Counted from the stretch's first letter, positions 34,973-44,264 are shown. The stretch is 64,000 nucleotides of DNA from Bradyrhizobium jicamae (GCF_018130215.1 NZ_JAFCKQ010000008.1:1-64000), one strand, 5' to 3'. The notes: a model not told the origin generated them from the letters alone. Numbers and translations: made by a program.

Positions 34973-36010
34973 TCAGTAAGCGCGCGCGAAGTCACCCTCC
35001 TGTTTGATATCGGTGAAGACTGGGTAGCGCGCCTTCCACGGCGCGCCTTTGGCCGAGGTCAGTTCGCTGAGCCGTTCGAGTACGTTGAGGCCATCCTTGC
35101 GGAGGCTGGCCGCTACCGCCGCGCGGTCCGGGAAATACTTCAGGACGGCATCGAGCCAGATGGTGCGGCCCGCGAGGAAGCCGCTTGCGCCCGCAGCGTA
35201 GGAGTAGTCAAGCACACGTTCGAACTTCTCCGGCGCGGCGCCGCCCGACAGCAGCACCCAGGGAATGTTGCGGCCGCGGCAGATCTCCCCGATCGCATCG
35301 AACTCCCTCTGCGCGGCCTTGGCTTCTGCGCTGCCGTCACGGGCCGGCAGGCTGTTGGCCGCAAGCGGGCTCTCCAGCTTGAGGAGATCGACGCTGTACT
35401 CTGGCTTGACGAACTCGCGCACGCTGTCGATGACGAGACTTGGGAGCTTGCCCGGCGATTCCACGTAGTCAGCGGTGTGATTTGCGTTGCCGAGAAACGG
35501 ATAGACCAGCAGCTCGAGGACATAGGGAATGTCGTGGCGGGCGCAGTCCTCACCGATCTCGCGCACGAACCTCTTCTGATGCTCGTTCACCGCCGCATCG
35601 GCGTCCGGCCGGTACCAGGCCAGTACCTTCACGGCGTCGCCGCCCATGGCGCGGATCTTCTCCACGCTCCAGTTCGTGATCGCGCGCGACTTACGGCCAC
35701 CCGCGGTTTCCTCCACGCGATGCTCTTCCAGCGTCATGATCAGGCCGCAGCGCGGCGGCAGCAGATCGATCGCGGCCGGCACGGCAAAATTAGGGTCGAA
35801 CAGCATCGAGCTGCAATGCGGCGCGAGGTTCTCGACAAGGAGGCGCTTGGCCGCAGTGACGTCGGAATATTCGACCTGCTCGCGCGCGATACCTTTTGCC
35901 TTCGCGATGGCATCGAACAAAGGGGGCCGCTGGTCCAGCGCGACCATGCGAAAATGGCCATCCGCGTCAGCAAGCCGTGCCAGGCCGCGGGTCTTTCCAA
36001 TCGTTCTCAT
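34973..36010 (-). CDS. Tagatose-1,6-bisphosphate aldolase (LacD)-like class I aldolase
   Basis: The product should split a ketose bisphosphate or similar 1,6-bisphosphate into DHAP and an aldehyde. The 345-residue protein carries DLLKLESPLAAN, the LacD/YihT-type lysine that forms a Schiff base. The start is the ATG at 36010, which overlaps the kinase stop as ATGA; the frame reaching 36289 is unlike any protein. Sulfofructose-phosphate aldolases are in the same family, so sulfosugar catabolism is a possible alternative, but no sulfoquinovosidase is seen. The kinase next to it would make its substrate. Confidence 0.85.
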   Translation of the reverse strand: MRTIGKTRGLARLADADGHFRMVALDQRPPLFDAIAKAKGIAREQVEYSDVTAAKRLLVENLAPHCSSMLFDPNFAVPAAIDLLPPRCGLIMTLEEHRVEETAGGRKSRAITNWSVEKIRAMGGDAVKVLAWYRPDADAAVNEHQKRFVREIGEDCARHDIPYVLELLVYPFLGNANHTADYVESPGKLPSLVIDSVREFVKPEYSVDLLKLESPLAANSLPARDGSAEAKAAQREFDAIGEICRGRNIPWVLLSGGAAPEKFERVLDYSYAAGASGFLAGRTIWLDAVLKYFPDRAAVAASLRKDGLNVLERLSELTSAKGAPWKARYPVFTDIKQEGDFARAY

Positions 36011-36966
36011 GGCTTCGTCCTCATGAATGCAAGACACTCGTTGATGGTGGGGATTCCGTTGCGACCGCCGGCGTGGCGGCATTTCATGGCGGCCGTGGCT
36101 GCCGAAAACGCCATGGAGGCGCGCACGTCGAGACCGGCGCCGAGCGCAAGCGCATAGGCGCCGTGGAAGACGTCGCCCGCGCCCGTGGTGTCGACGACGT
36201 CGACGGCATAGGCGGTCTGCCGCTGCAGCTGGCCGTTCTCGTACCAGCTCACGCCCCCCTCGCCGCGCGTGACGGCGATGACGCGGCATCCGAAGCGCGC
36301 GAGCGCCGCGAGGGAGTTATCGTCGGCCGAGCCGGCAAAGGCGGTGAGCGCGGGCTCGGAGAAGATCGCGTGGTCGGTCAACGGCAGCAGTCGCTTGAAC
36401 ACCTCTGCGTCAGCCATGTCGCCGTCGAGCACCGTTGGGATACCGCGCGAGCGCGCTTCGCGGAACAATGTTGCCGCACCCTCGACCCAGCGCGGATCGG
36501 CCAGCACGGAAGATGCGAGCGCGACGGCCTCGAGCGGAAGCCAGTTGGCGGCTTCGGGATAGAGGCCGCGGAAGTTCACGATCTGGCGTTCGCCGGAGCT
36601 GTCGACGATGATCCCGGACACAGACGAGCGGCCATCGGGAAACAGCCGGAAATTCTCGACATCAACGCCTTCGGAGACGAAGGCCGATTTCATCTCCTGG
36701 CCGGCTGCATCGTTGCCTGCCCGCCCCCAGAACGCGACGGACGCGCCGAGCTTTGCAACCGCGACGGCGGCGTTGGCCGCCATACCGCCGCCGAGCGTGC
36801 CGTACTCCACCGCCCTAATTTTCTCGCTTCCACCCGCGAATGGCCGATCGACGCGCCAGACCTGGTCGAGCGCGGACAGGCCGAGGCAGATCACGTGCAC
36901 CGGCCTCGCCCTGGACGCGACGTCGGCCAGCGCCGATAGAGCGCCGATGTCGACCGACGCGTTCAC
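36007..36966 (-). CDS. PfkB family carbohydrate kinase
   Basis: This 319-residue ribokinase-fold kinase probably phosphorylates a ketose or ketose phosphate. N-terminal GLSALDQVWRVDRPF and GGGMAANAAVAVAKLGA are the substrate-binding region, and VDTTGAGDVFHGAYALAL holds the catalytic Asp and anion hole. The ATG at 36966 overlaps the ATPase stop (ATGA), and its own stop overlaps the aldolase start, so kinase and aldolase are tightly coupled. YihV-type sulfofructose kinase is a family alternative. Substrate is not determinable by sight. Confidence 0.9.
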   Translation of the reverse strand: MNASVDIGALSALADVASRARPVHVICLGLSALDQVWRVDRPFAGGSEKIRAVEYGTLGGGMAANAAVAVAKLGASVAFWGRAGNDAAGQEMKSAFVSEGVDVENFRLFPDGRSSVSGIIVDSSGERQIVNFRGLYPEAANWLPLEAVALASSVLADPRWVEGAATLFREARSRGIPTVLDGDMADAEVFKRLLPLTDHAIFSEPALTAFAGSADDNSLAALARFGCRVIAVTRGEGGVSWYENGQLQRQTAYAVDVVDTTGAGDVFHGAYALALGAGLDVRASMAFSAATAAMKCRHAGGRNGIPTINECLAFMRTKP

Positions 36967-38036
36967 CGCAAGACCTGTCCGCTGGCGGAGTCGAAGAGAT
37001 GCGTCTTGCCCGGCTGCGGGCGCAGATTGATGCGATCGCCGACCTTCGGCCGGAGTGCCGGATCAACCCGCGCGATCGCGGAGGCGCTAGCGAGATCGAA
37101 GTGGATCAGCGTATCCGAACCAAGCGGCTCGACCAGCTTGACGTTGATGGCGATGCCATCGGCGGCATCGGTCGCGACGGCAAAATGTTCGGGGCGAATG
37201 CCCAGCACGGCGTTGCCGGCCTTGCTCAGGCGGCCTGTGGTCTCACCGTCCAGCGGCACCACCGTTCCACCTTGCGAAAGGACCGCGCGCTCCTCGTGCC
37301 ATTCGACCGGAAAGAAGTTCATCGCGGGCGAGCCGATGAAGCCCGCGACGAACTGGTTGGCGGGCCGTTCGTAGACCGTTTCCGGCGTGTCATATTGCTG
37401 GATGGTGCCGCTCTGGAGCACGACGATCCGGTCGGCCATGGTCATGGCCTCAATCTGGTCGTGGGTGACAAAGACCATGGTGGTCTTCAGCTCCTGCGAC
37501 AGCGCCTTGATCTCGGCGCGGACCTGCCCGCGCAATTTGGCGTCGAGATTGGACAGCGGCTCGTCGAACAGAAACGCCTTGGGATTGCGCACAATCGCGC
37601 GTCCCATTGCGACACGCTGGCGCTGGCCGCCGGACAGCTCCTTTGGTTTACGGTCCAGGTAAGGCTCGATGTGCAGCAGTGCCGCAGCGCGCTTCACTCG
37701 CGCGTCGATCTCTGCCTTGGGCGTGCCTCGCAACTCCAGCGCAAACGACATGTTATCGTAGACGCGCATGTGCGGATAGAGCGCGTAATCCTGGAACACC
37801 ATCGCGATGTCGCGCCGCGCGGCCTGCACGCCGTTGACGCGCTTGTCGCCGATATAGAGATCGCCCGAAGAAATCGGCTCGAGGCCCGCGATGATCCGCA
37901 GCAAGGTCGACTTGCCGCAGCCGGACGGGCCGACGAACACGACGAACTCGTGGTCAGCGATCTCCAAATTGAGATCAGGGATCACGGTAAAATTGCCGTA
38001 GCGTTTAGTGAGGTTGCGGATCGAGATCGAGGCCAT
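36963..38036 (-). CDS. Sugar ABC transporter ATP-binding protein, UgpC/MsmK (CUT1) family
   Basis: The 357-residue cytoplasmic ATPase that drives the MalFG-type permeases has Walker A VGPSGCGKSTLLR, signature LSGGQRQRVAMGRAI and Walker B FLFDEPLSNLDAKLR. The C-terminal TOBE domain has LGIRPEHFAV. The start ATG at 38036 is six bases after the zinc dehydrogenase stop. It lies within the operon of its transporter, unlike shared UgpC ATPases that lie apart, so it is likely dedicated. Confidence 0.93.
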   Translation of the reverse strand: MASISIRNLTKRYGNFTVIPDLNLEIADHEFVVFVGPSGCGKSTLLRIIAGLEPISSGDLYIGDKRVNGVQAARRDIAMVFQDYALYPHMRVYDNMSFALELRGTPKAEIDARVKRAAALLHIEPYLDRKPKELSGGQRQRVAMGRAIVRNPKAFLFDEPLSNLDAKLRGQVRAEIKALSQELKTTMVFVTHDQIEAMTMADRIVVLQSGTIQQYDTPETVYERPANQFVAGFIGSPAMNFFPVEWHEERAVLSQGGTVVPLDGETTGRLSKAGNAVLGIRPEHFAVATDAADGIAINVKLVEPLGSDTLIHFDLASASAIARVDPALRPKVGDRINLRPQPGKTHLFDSASGQVLR

Positions 38037-38042
38037 GATCGC

Positions 38043-39047
38043 TCAGTCCAGCGCCAGCACAGGCTTGATCAATTCGCCCTTGGCGAAGCGGGCAAAATTT
38101 TCCGGCAGAGCCGAGAGGCCGAACTCGTCGTCGACCAGAAGGCGGTACTCATCCTTGTACCTGCGCAGAAGCTCGACATTCGGTTCGAAATCTGAGACCG
38201 GAAAATAGAAGGTCCGGATCATGTAGAAATCCTTGCGGCGGAAGACCTTGCCTTCTTCGATGGTCCAGGGCGCGGCGTTCTCGCCGACCAGCACCAGCGC
38301 GCCGCGCGGCAGGACCAGCTCGATGCCGAGGTTGCGCGCCGCATGTGCGCCGGAGCATTCCATGATGAGAGCGAAGCGCTTTGAGGTATTGCCGACGGGG
38401 TGTGCCTTCGCGCCGAACGATTGCGCGATCTTGAGGCGCCCCGCGTTGGGATCGGCGACGTAGATGTCGTCATAGCCGAGCGCGCGGAGCGCCAGCACGA
38501 CGCCGAGACCGACAGGTCCCGCGCCCATGACAAGAACAGATCCGGCCTCGTTCGCCGGCACCACGCGGCTAACGAAGCGCACGGCATGGCCTGACGTCCC
38601 GATGGTATCGAGCAGAAGCGGTGCGAGGCTATCCTCGATGTCATCGGGCACCGGCAGCAGGCAGTTTTCCGGTACCGGTACATATTCGGCATAGCCGCCC
38701 GGCCTGTTCCAGCCGATCAGGCAGGAGACTTCCAGGCACATCTGGGTGTCGCCGCGCCTGCAGGCGGCGCAGTGACCGCAGTGCAAGGGAATATACACGG
38801 CGCAGCGGCGTCCGTGCAGCCGATGACCGGACTGTTCGACGACGCCAAAGATCTCGTGACCCGCGGTGAACTCGGCGCCCTTGTGCCAGAGCTTGAAGTC
38901 CGAGCCGCACAGCGCAGTGCGGGAGACGCGGACCAAGACCTCGCCAATGGCGACGTCGGGCATCGCGACGCGCTCGATGGTGATACGGTCATTGCCGTGA
39001 AAGACAGCGGCCTGCATGATCGAATTCGAACGGGTGGATTCACTCAT
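38043..39047 (-). CDS. Zinc-binding alcohol/polyol dehydrogenase
   Basis: This 334-residue medium-chain dehydrogenase should oxidise a sugar alcohol or ring hydroxyl with NAD(P). The catalytic zinc ligands appear in RTALCGSDFKLWHKGAEFTAGHE (Cys and His). Structural zinc cysteines are in CGHCAACRRGDTQMC. The Rossmann motif is GAGPVGLGVVLAL. The ATG at 39047 is the likeliest start; ATG eleven codons later also fits. It sits between the permeases and the ATPase, so it acts early in the pathway on the imported polyol or sugar. L-idonate or sorbitol-like dehydrogenases are relatives. Confidence 0.88.
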   Translation of the reverse strand: MSESTRSNSIMQAAVFHGNDRITIERVAMPDVAIGEVLVRVSRTALCGSDFKLWHKGAEFTAGHEIFGVVEQSGHRLHGRRCAVYIPLHCGHCAACRRGDTQMCLEVSCLIGWNRPGGYAEYVPVPENCLLPVPDDIEDSLAPLLLDTIGTSGHAVRFVSRVVPANEAGSVLVMGAGPVGLGVVLALRALGYDDIYVADPNAGRLKIAQSFGAKAHPVGNTSKRFALIMECSGAHAARNLGIELVLPRGALVLVGENAAPWTIEEGKVFRRKDFYMIRTFYFPVSDFEPNVELLRRYKDEYRLLVDDEFGLSALPENFARFAKGELIKPVLALD

Positions 39048-39054
39048 CGGATAC

Positions 39055-39882
39055 CTAGCCTTTCACCGCGCCGAGCGTCAGTCCGGACACCAGCCAGCGC
39101 TGAACCAGGGCGGCCAGCACCAGCGGCGGCAACGCGATCAGCGTCGCCGCGGCCATGAGAGCGCCCCATTGCGTCGAGCCTTCGCCGATGAAGTTGAAGG
39201 CCGCCGCGATCAGCGTCTTGGTGTCGCCGTTGGAGAGCACCAGCGCAAACAGGAAGTAGTTCCACGAGAAGACGAAGGCGAGGATCGCCGAGACCGCGAC
39301 ACCGGACGCCACCAACGGCAGCGCAATGCGCCAGAGGATGCGCGTGACGCTGCATCCGTCGACCTGCGCGGCCTCGAAAACGCTGCGGGGGATGCCGTCG
39401 AAGGACGGGAGCAAAACCCAGATCACGATCGGTAGCGTGATCACGGCGTGGCTGAGGATCAGGGCGGTGTAGGAACCGATCATGCCGATTTGCCGGAACA
39501 TGACGTACCACGGCAGCAGGAACAGCGTGCCGGGCGCCATGCGCGCCGCGAGTGTCAGGATCGCCGGCCACGAAATCCGCGTCCAGGAGACGGCGAAAGC
39601 GGCGGGAATTCCAAACAGCAGACCGAGTGCGGTCGAGCCGACGGTAACGATGAGGCTGTTGAGCGCGTAGCTCAGGAACGGCGTAGTCTTGGTCAGCGCG
39701 ACATAGTTCTCGAGCGTCGGCGAGAAGATCATCGTCGGCGGATAGGCGGTGACCTCGAAGGACGGCTTGAACGAGGACAGCACCATCCATACCGTCGGCG
39801 CCATGATGACCACGCCGGCAAGCACCAGCTGCAGCGTGTTGAGCCAGCGGATCCAGCGGTCGGTGTTGGCGGCATCGTTCAT
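39055..39882 (-). CDS. Sugar ABC transporter permease, MalG family
   Basis: This 275-residue inner-membrane protein has about six helices. The EAA loop is recognisable as SVFEAAQVDGCSVTRILWRIALPL. A start at 39882 (ATG, GGTGATATC before it) follows the MalF-type stop by four bases; the frame to 39924 would run into that gene. It pairs with the MalF-type permease to form the channel of a carbohydrate uptake transporter 1 (CUT1) importer. Confidence 0.92.
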   Translation of the reverse strand: MNDAANTDRWIRWLNTLQLVLAGVVIMAPTVWMVLSSFKPSFEVTAYPPTMIFSPTLENYVALTKTTPFLSYALNSLIVTVGSTALGLLFGIPAAFAVSWTRISWPAILTLAARMAPGTLFLLPWYVMFRQIGMIGSYTALILSHAVITLPIVIWVLLPSFDGIPRSVFEAAQVDGCSVTRILWRIALPLVASGVAVSAILAFVFSWNYFLFALVLSNGDTKTLIAAAFNFIGEGSTQWGALMAAATLIALPPLVLAALVQRWLVSGLTLGAVKG

Positions 39883-39886
39883 GATA

Positions 39887-40774
39887 TCACCACGCCACTG
39901 CGCCGCGGAGGCGGTTGAAGGCAAGCACGGCGCCGAACACGATCGCCGTCAGCGTCAGCATCAGCGCGCTGGCATAGCCAATGTTGAAGAATTCGAAGCC
40001 GACCCTGAAGCCGTAGATGTTGAGCGTGTTCGAGGCGTTGCCCGGGCCGCCCTGGGTGGTGATGTAGATGATGTCGAAGAAGCGCAGGAGATCGACGCTG
40101 CGCAGGATCGCCGCGGTGACGATGGTCGGCAGGAGCAATGGTAACGTGATACGCTGGAATGTCTTGAACGGAGACGCGCCGTCGATCTGCGCGGCCTCGT
40201 AGACGCTCGGCGGCAGCGATTGCAATCCCCCTAGCACGATTAAGGCGACGTAGGGCGTCCACTGCCAGCTATCGATCAACGCCACGGTCGGAATGACCCA
40301 GGTCGGCGAGGCCAGCCAGTCCGACGGCGGCAGGCCGAGCGACTGCAGGATGTAGTTGGCAGCACCCAGCGACGGATCGAGGATCACCAGCCACATCATG
40401 CCGGCCACGACAGGCGGCATCATGAAGGGCGAGATGAACAGCGAGCGGACGATACCCGGCAAGCGCTTGGCGTTGAACAGAACCAGCGCGAGCCAGACGC
40501 CGAACACGAGCTGTAGCACTAGCGACAGCACGAACAGCGCAATGGTGATCCACAGCCCATGCCAGAATTCGACGTCGGAGATCAGCTTCAAATAATTGGC
40601 GAGCCCCGCGAAGGACTGCTTACCTGTGGAGGAAAACGTCTGGAAGCCGAGCCAGATCGTATAGACGACCGGAAACGCGATCATCCCGACCGTGAAAATC
40701 ACCGCCGGCGCCGAGAGCGCCGCCATCTCCAGCTTCTGCCGGTCCTGCGTGAGCGTCGCAGCCGTATCAGACAT
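39887..40774 (-). CDS. Sugar ABC transporter permease, MalF family
   Basis: This 295-residue permease has about six hydrophobic helices and the EAA loop SVYEAAQIDGASPFKTFQRITLPLL (coupling to the ATPase). GAGGAA precedes the ATG at 40774. It is 59 bases downstream of the receptor gene, and its stop lies four bases before the MalG start. The shorter N-terminus, lacking the long periplasmic loop of E. coli MalF, is usual for this kind of importer. Confidence 0.92.
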   Translation of the reverse strand: MSDTAATLTQDRQKLEMAALSAPAVIFTVGMIAFPVVYTIWLGFQTFSSTGKQSFAGLANYLKLISDVEFWHGLWITIALFVLSLVLQLVFGVWLALVLFNAKRLPGIVRSLFISPFMMPPVVAGMMWLVILDPSLGAANYILQSLGLPPSDWLASPTWVIPTVALIDSWQWTPYVALIVLGGLQSLPPSVYEAAQIDGASPFKTFQRITLPLLLPTIVTAAILRSVDLLRFFDIIYITTQGGPGNASNTLNIYGFRVGFEFFNIGYASALMLTLTAIVFGAVLAFNRLRGAVAW

Positions 40775-40833
40775 CCGACCGTTCCTCGCGAGTGGGGATG
40801 CCGGCAGGCAGCAGGCCCGCCGGCATGGAGCCG

Positions 40834-42132
40834 TTACTTCTGGGCGATCAGCGCGTCGAGCGCCTTGTCGGCATCGGCGCAGGCCTGGTCGATCGGCTTC
40901 TGCTTCAGGATCAGGTCCTGCACAGCCTGGCCGATGAACTCGCGCGATTCCGGATTGGCGACGATGGGATAGCCGACCTCGGAGGAACCCTTGGTGGCGA
41001 GCACGTCAAGCGCGGCCTGCCATTCCTTGCGGACCGGCTCCTCGTCAATCCACTTGCGATACTCAGGATCCTTGGCAACGGACGGACGCGGCGGGGCGAT
41101 ACCCTGTAGCGCCATCTTCTTCTGCACCTCGGGGCTGGTCGCCCACTGCACGAAGTACCAGGCCGCATCCGGCTGCTTGCTGTGCGAGGACACCGCCATG
41201 CCCCAGCCGATCGTGGTCGGCACCTGGCCGGCATCGCCCGCCGGGAACGGCAGCAGGCCGGTATCCTTCAGGCGCGCTCCGCCCTCCATCACCGTGCGCA
41301 GTTCATTCGACGATTCGAACGCCATCGCGGCGCGGCCGCTGCGATACAGCGCTGAAATCTGCTGGAAGCTGTAGTTGACGACGCCGGGCGGGCCGAAATC
41401 GCGCAACAGCCGGCTATAGGTATCGAGCGCCTCCTTGCCCTTGGCCGAGCAGAGGTTCGACTTGCCATTCGCGATGTAGCTGCCGCCGATATTGTGCAGC
41501 ATGTTGCTGAAGGTATAGGCGACCGCGGGCTTGAGGCCGCGCGAGACGAACGGCGTTACCGCACTGTCGCAAGCCTTGATCTTCTCGGCGGCAGCCTCGA
41601 CGTCCTTGATCGTCTTCGGCGCCTCGAGGCCACACTTCTTGAAGATGTCGGTGCGGTAATAGAAGATCGGACCTTCGATGTTCATCGGCATGCTTGTCAG
41701 TTTGCCGCCAAAGGTCGCCGCCTTCAGCAGGGCCTGGCTCAGTCCGTCCGGGTCATAGTCCTTGGCCACCATGTTCTTGGCCATCGCCGTGAGATCGCCG
41801 TACCAGCCGGCAGCAGCAAACTGCTCACCCTCGCGCGAGGGCAACGTCATGAACACGTCGACCTCGTCGCTGTTCGCATTCATGACCGTGACCAGACGCT
41901 GGCGCATCTGCTGCTCCTGATAGCCGTCGACTTTCAGGGTCATACCGGTCAGCTTCTCGAAATCCGCCTTGTAGGTCAGCAGCGCCTGCGAGACCGGATT
42001 GTTGTTGGCGAGAAAGGTAACGGTCTTTCCCTTGAACTTCATCCAGTCGAAATCGGCCGCGTGTGCCTGCGCACTGACGGCCATTATGAGAACGGGCAAC
42101 GCGACATGTGTCGCGAGCATCCTGGCCTTCAT
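40834..42132 (-). CDS. Periplasmic carbohydrate-binding protein of the CUT1 importer
   Basis: This protein of about 432 residues has a signal peptide (MKARMLATHVALPVLIMAVS, cleavage likely at AHA/AD). The mature protein has the extracellular solute-binding fold: VTFLANNNPVSQALLTYKADFEKLTGM cut in parts as VTFLANNNPV and FEKLTGMTLKVDGYQ, and IGWGMAVSSHSKQPDAAWYFVQW. GGGAGGAG lies nine bases before the ATG at 42132, ruling out the longer frame to 42306. It heads the leftward sugar operon and is divergent from the LacI gene. Confidence 0.92.
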   Translation of the reverse strand: MKARMLATHVALPVLIMAVSAQAHAADFDWMKFKGKTVTFLANNNPVSQALLTYKADFEKLTGMTLKVDGYQEQQMRQRLVTVMNANSDEVDVFMTLPSREGEQFAAAGWYGDLTAMAKNMVAKDYDPDGLSQALLKAATFGGKLTSMPMNIEGPIFYYRTDIFKKCGLEAPKTIKDVEAAAEKIKACDSAVTPFVSRGLKPAVAYTFSNMLHNIGGSYIANGKSNLCSAKGKEALDTYSRLLRDFGPPGVVNYSFQQISALYRSGRAAMAFESSNELRTVMEGGARLKDTGLLPFPAGDAGQVPTTIGWGMAVSSHSKQPDAAWYFVQWATSPEVQKKMALQGIAPPRPSVAKDPEYRKWIDEEPVRKEWQAALDVLATKGSSEVGYPIVANPESREFIGQAVQDLILKQKPIDQACADADKALDALIAQK

Positions 42133-42196
42133 CGAACTCTCCTCCCGGCTGGCCGCCTTCAGCTGGCGGACCATTTTGAAACGTCTGAGTGTCATC

Positions 42197-42210
42197 TGAA
42201 AACGGTTACA
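42197..42210. promoter_or_regulatory. Second LacI-type operator candidate
   Basis: TGAAAACGGTTACA has 10 of 14 bases matching its own reverse complement and carries the central CG typical of LacI-family sites. It lies about 65 bases upstream of the receptor gene start, near where its promoter should be. It resembles half of the perfect palindrome about 110 bases away, which would allow looping. Confidence 0.4.
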
Positions 42211-42306
42211 AAATAGACTTCGCATCGGCTGTGTCAAGCAATGGACAAGCCATGCAATCTGCGGCAAATTCTCGATAATACCGCTACTGGTTGGTTCGCA
42301 CCGCAC

Positions 42307-42322
42307 AATGTAACGTTACATT
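42307..42322. promoter_or_regulatory. Perfect 16-bp palindrome, LacI operator candidate
   Basis: AATGTAACGTTACATT is fully self-complementary, with the central CG and TGTAACGTTACA core expected of a LacI-family operator. It ends two bases before the ATG of the LacI gene, so a bound repressor would block its own translation-start region. It is also in the divergent region with the sugar operon. Confidence 0.7.
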
Positions 42323-42323
42323 C

Positions 42324-43364
42324 ATGAGACTGACCAACGCCAAATCCGTGAAACAGGGTATCCGCGCTGTGGCGGCCCGCGCCGGCGTCTCGACGGCCTC
42401 GGTCTCACGCGCGCTCAACAATCCAGGTGCGGTGAGCCCTTCCTTGCGCGCGCGCATCGAGCAGGCCATCGACGCCCTCGGCTACATCCCGCACGCGCCG
42501 GCGCGCATTCTCTCGTCACGCCGCTCGCGCACGCTCGGCGCGATCGTGCCGACGATCGACAACACGATGTTCGCGCGCGGCATCGCCTCGCTACAGCAAT
42601 ATCTCTCCTCGGTCGGATACATGCTGTTCCTCACCACGAGCGGCTACGATCTCGATGTCGAACTACAGCAGGCGCGCAATCTGATCAGCCGTGGCGTCGA
42701 CGGCCTCGTGCTGCGCGGCGACTGCCATCACGACGGCTTGCGAAAGCTGCTCGCGGACAATGCGGTTCCGTTCATCAATGTCGGCATCTATCAGCCTGAC
42801 CGGCCCTACCCCTGTGTCGGCACCGACAACGAAGCCGCTGCCCATCGTGCTGCCGCGCATGTGATCGAGCTCGGCCATCGCCGCATCGGGATCGTCTCGG
42901 CACTCCAGCGCAACAACGATCGCGCCAGCGCCCGCGTCGCCGGCTTTCGCCGCGCGCTGACCGAGAATGGCATCGAGCTTCCCGCGCAATGGCATGTCGA
43001 GGTGCCCTATACGCTGGACGATGCGCGCGAGGCGGCGCGCTATCTCCTCAGCCTCAAGGACCGCCCGACGGCCGTGGTGTGCGGCAACGACGTCATCGCC
43101 TATGGCGTTCTGCTCGAGGCCGAGCGCGACGGCTTCTCCGTGCCGCGCGATCTGTCAGTGATCGGCTTCGACGACCTCGACTGGAGCCGCCATTTGCGGC
43201 CGAGCCTCACCACAATCCACGTTCCAACCGGAGAGACCTGGCAGCGCGCCGGCGAATACCTGGTGCGGAGCCTCGCCGGCGAGCAGACCATCATGCACCG
43301 CGAGATCGATTTCTCGCTGGTGGTTCGTGAATCGACGGCTCCGCCTCCGAATTCCCTCAAGTGA
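42324..43364 (+). CDS. LacI family transcriptional regulator
   Basis: The N-terminal helix-turn-helix is classical: [21 protein letters not shown], with the hinge helix region [17 protein letters not shown] periplasmic-binding-protein-like ligand domain follows, with [20 protein letters not shown] and [26 protein letters not shown] at the C-terminus. The ATG at 42324 fits the family start, and no Shine-Dalgarno sequence precedes it because the palindrome occupies that position; leaderless initiation is possible. It is divergent from the sugar transporter operon and followed after 10 bases by the short-chain dehydrogenase, so it probably controls both. Confidence 0.92.
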   Translation: MRLTNAKSVKQGIRAVAARAGVSTASVSRALNNPGAVSPSLRARIEQAIDALGYIPHAPARILSSRRSRTLGAIVPTIDNTMFARGIASLQQYLSSVGYMLFLTTSGYDLDVELQQARNLISRGVDGLVLRGDCHHDGLRKLLADNAVPFINVGIYQPDRPYPCVGTDNEAAAHRAAAHVIELGHRRIGIVSALQRNNDRASARVAGFRRALTENGIELPAQWHVEVPYTLDDAREAARYLLSLKDRPTAVVCGNDVIAYGVLLEAERDGFSVPRDLSVIGFDDLDWSRHLRPSLTTIHVPTGETWQRAGEYLVRSLAGEQTIMHREIDFSLVVRESTAPPPNSLK

Positions 43365-43374
43365 GACCCTCAAG

Positions 43375-44109
43375 ATGAGTTCAAATTTCTCCCTCGCGCC
43401 CGGCTTTCATGCCGTCGTGATCGGCGGCGCCGGCGATATCGGCGCTGCGATCAGCAATCAATTTTGCGACCTCGGCGCGACAGTGACCGCAACCGGAGCG
43501 AACGAGACAGATCTCGCGCGGACCCTGCTCAAGCCGCGCGCGGGCCTTGCGCTCGCGACGCTTGATGTGACCGATGACGCGGCCGTCACGTCGTTTGCCC
43601 AGAATCACCAGCGCGTCGACGCGCTAGTCAACTGCGCCGGAATTCTGGCGCGCGACAAGGAGTTCGAGATCGAAACCTTCATGAAGGTTGTCGACGTCAA
43701 TCTCACCGGCACGTTCCGCACCTGCATGGCGTTCCGATCGCGGCTCGCAGAGACGAAAGGCTCGATCGTCAACATTGCCTCGATGAACGCAACGTTGGCG
43801 CTGCCACGCATCCCCGCCTATTGCGCCAGCAAGGGCGGCGTCGTGATGCTGACCAAGGCACTGGCCTTGAAGTGGGCTGAGGAAGACATCCGTGTCAATG
43901 CAGTCGCACCAGGCTATATCGAAACCGCGATCAACGCAGCCGGCCGCACCGACCTTGCGCATTATCAGCGCATTGCAGACCGCACCGCGTTCAAGCGCTG
44001 GGGACAACCGGAGGACATTGCCGGCGCAGTTGCTTTCCTCTGCATGCCTGCTTCACGATACGCGACCGGCACCGTCGTTGTTGTGGATGGCGGCTTTCTC
44101 GCTGGATGA
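43375..44109 (+). CDS. Short-chain dehydrogenase/reductase
   Basis: This 244-residue NAD(P)-dependent oxidoreductase has the Rossmann pattern [13 protein letters not shown], a catalytic tetrad visible as VNIASMNA (Ser) and [11 protein letters not shown] (Tyr and Lys), and PGYIETAI in the substrate loop. I chose the ATG at 43375, ten bases after the LacI stop, over the overlapping frame from 43327. It is on the opposite strand from the sugar operon but in the same locus, suggesting oxidation of the imported sugar or its product. Gluconate 5-dehydrogenase-like enzymes are close in pattern. Confidence 0.88.
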   Translation: MSSNFSLAPGFHAVVIGGAGDIGAAISNQFCDLGATVTATGANETDLARTLLKPRAGLALATLDVTDDAAVTSFAQNHQRVDALVNCAGILARDKEFEIETFMKVVDVNLTGTFRTCMAFRSRLAETKGSIVNIASMNATLALPRIPAYCASKGGVVMLTKALALKWAEEDIRVNAVAPGYIETAINAAGRTDLAHYQRIADRTAFKRWGQPEDIAGAVAFLCMPASRYATGTVVVVDGGFLAG

Positions 44110-44264
44110 GCCCATGGGGGTCAGGCGGCGACATGCTTAGTAGCCCCCGGCCAGCCCTTTTGCGAACTAGCTCATTCGCGCCTGCGACGCTCGCCGCCCT
44201 ACAATCGATCTTTACCCACCGATAGCGCGCGAGGTGGTTTCACAACATGCAGAACGCCACAGCT

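Noticed and set aside
36011..36289. Upstream extension of the aldolase frame
   Set aside because: Very Arg-rich and overlapping the kinase gene; the aldolase begins at 36010 with ATGA coupling.
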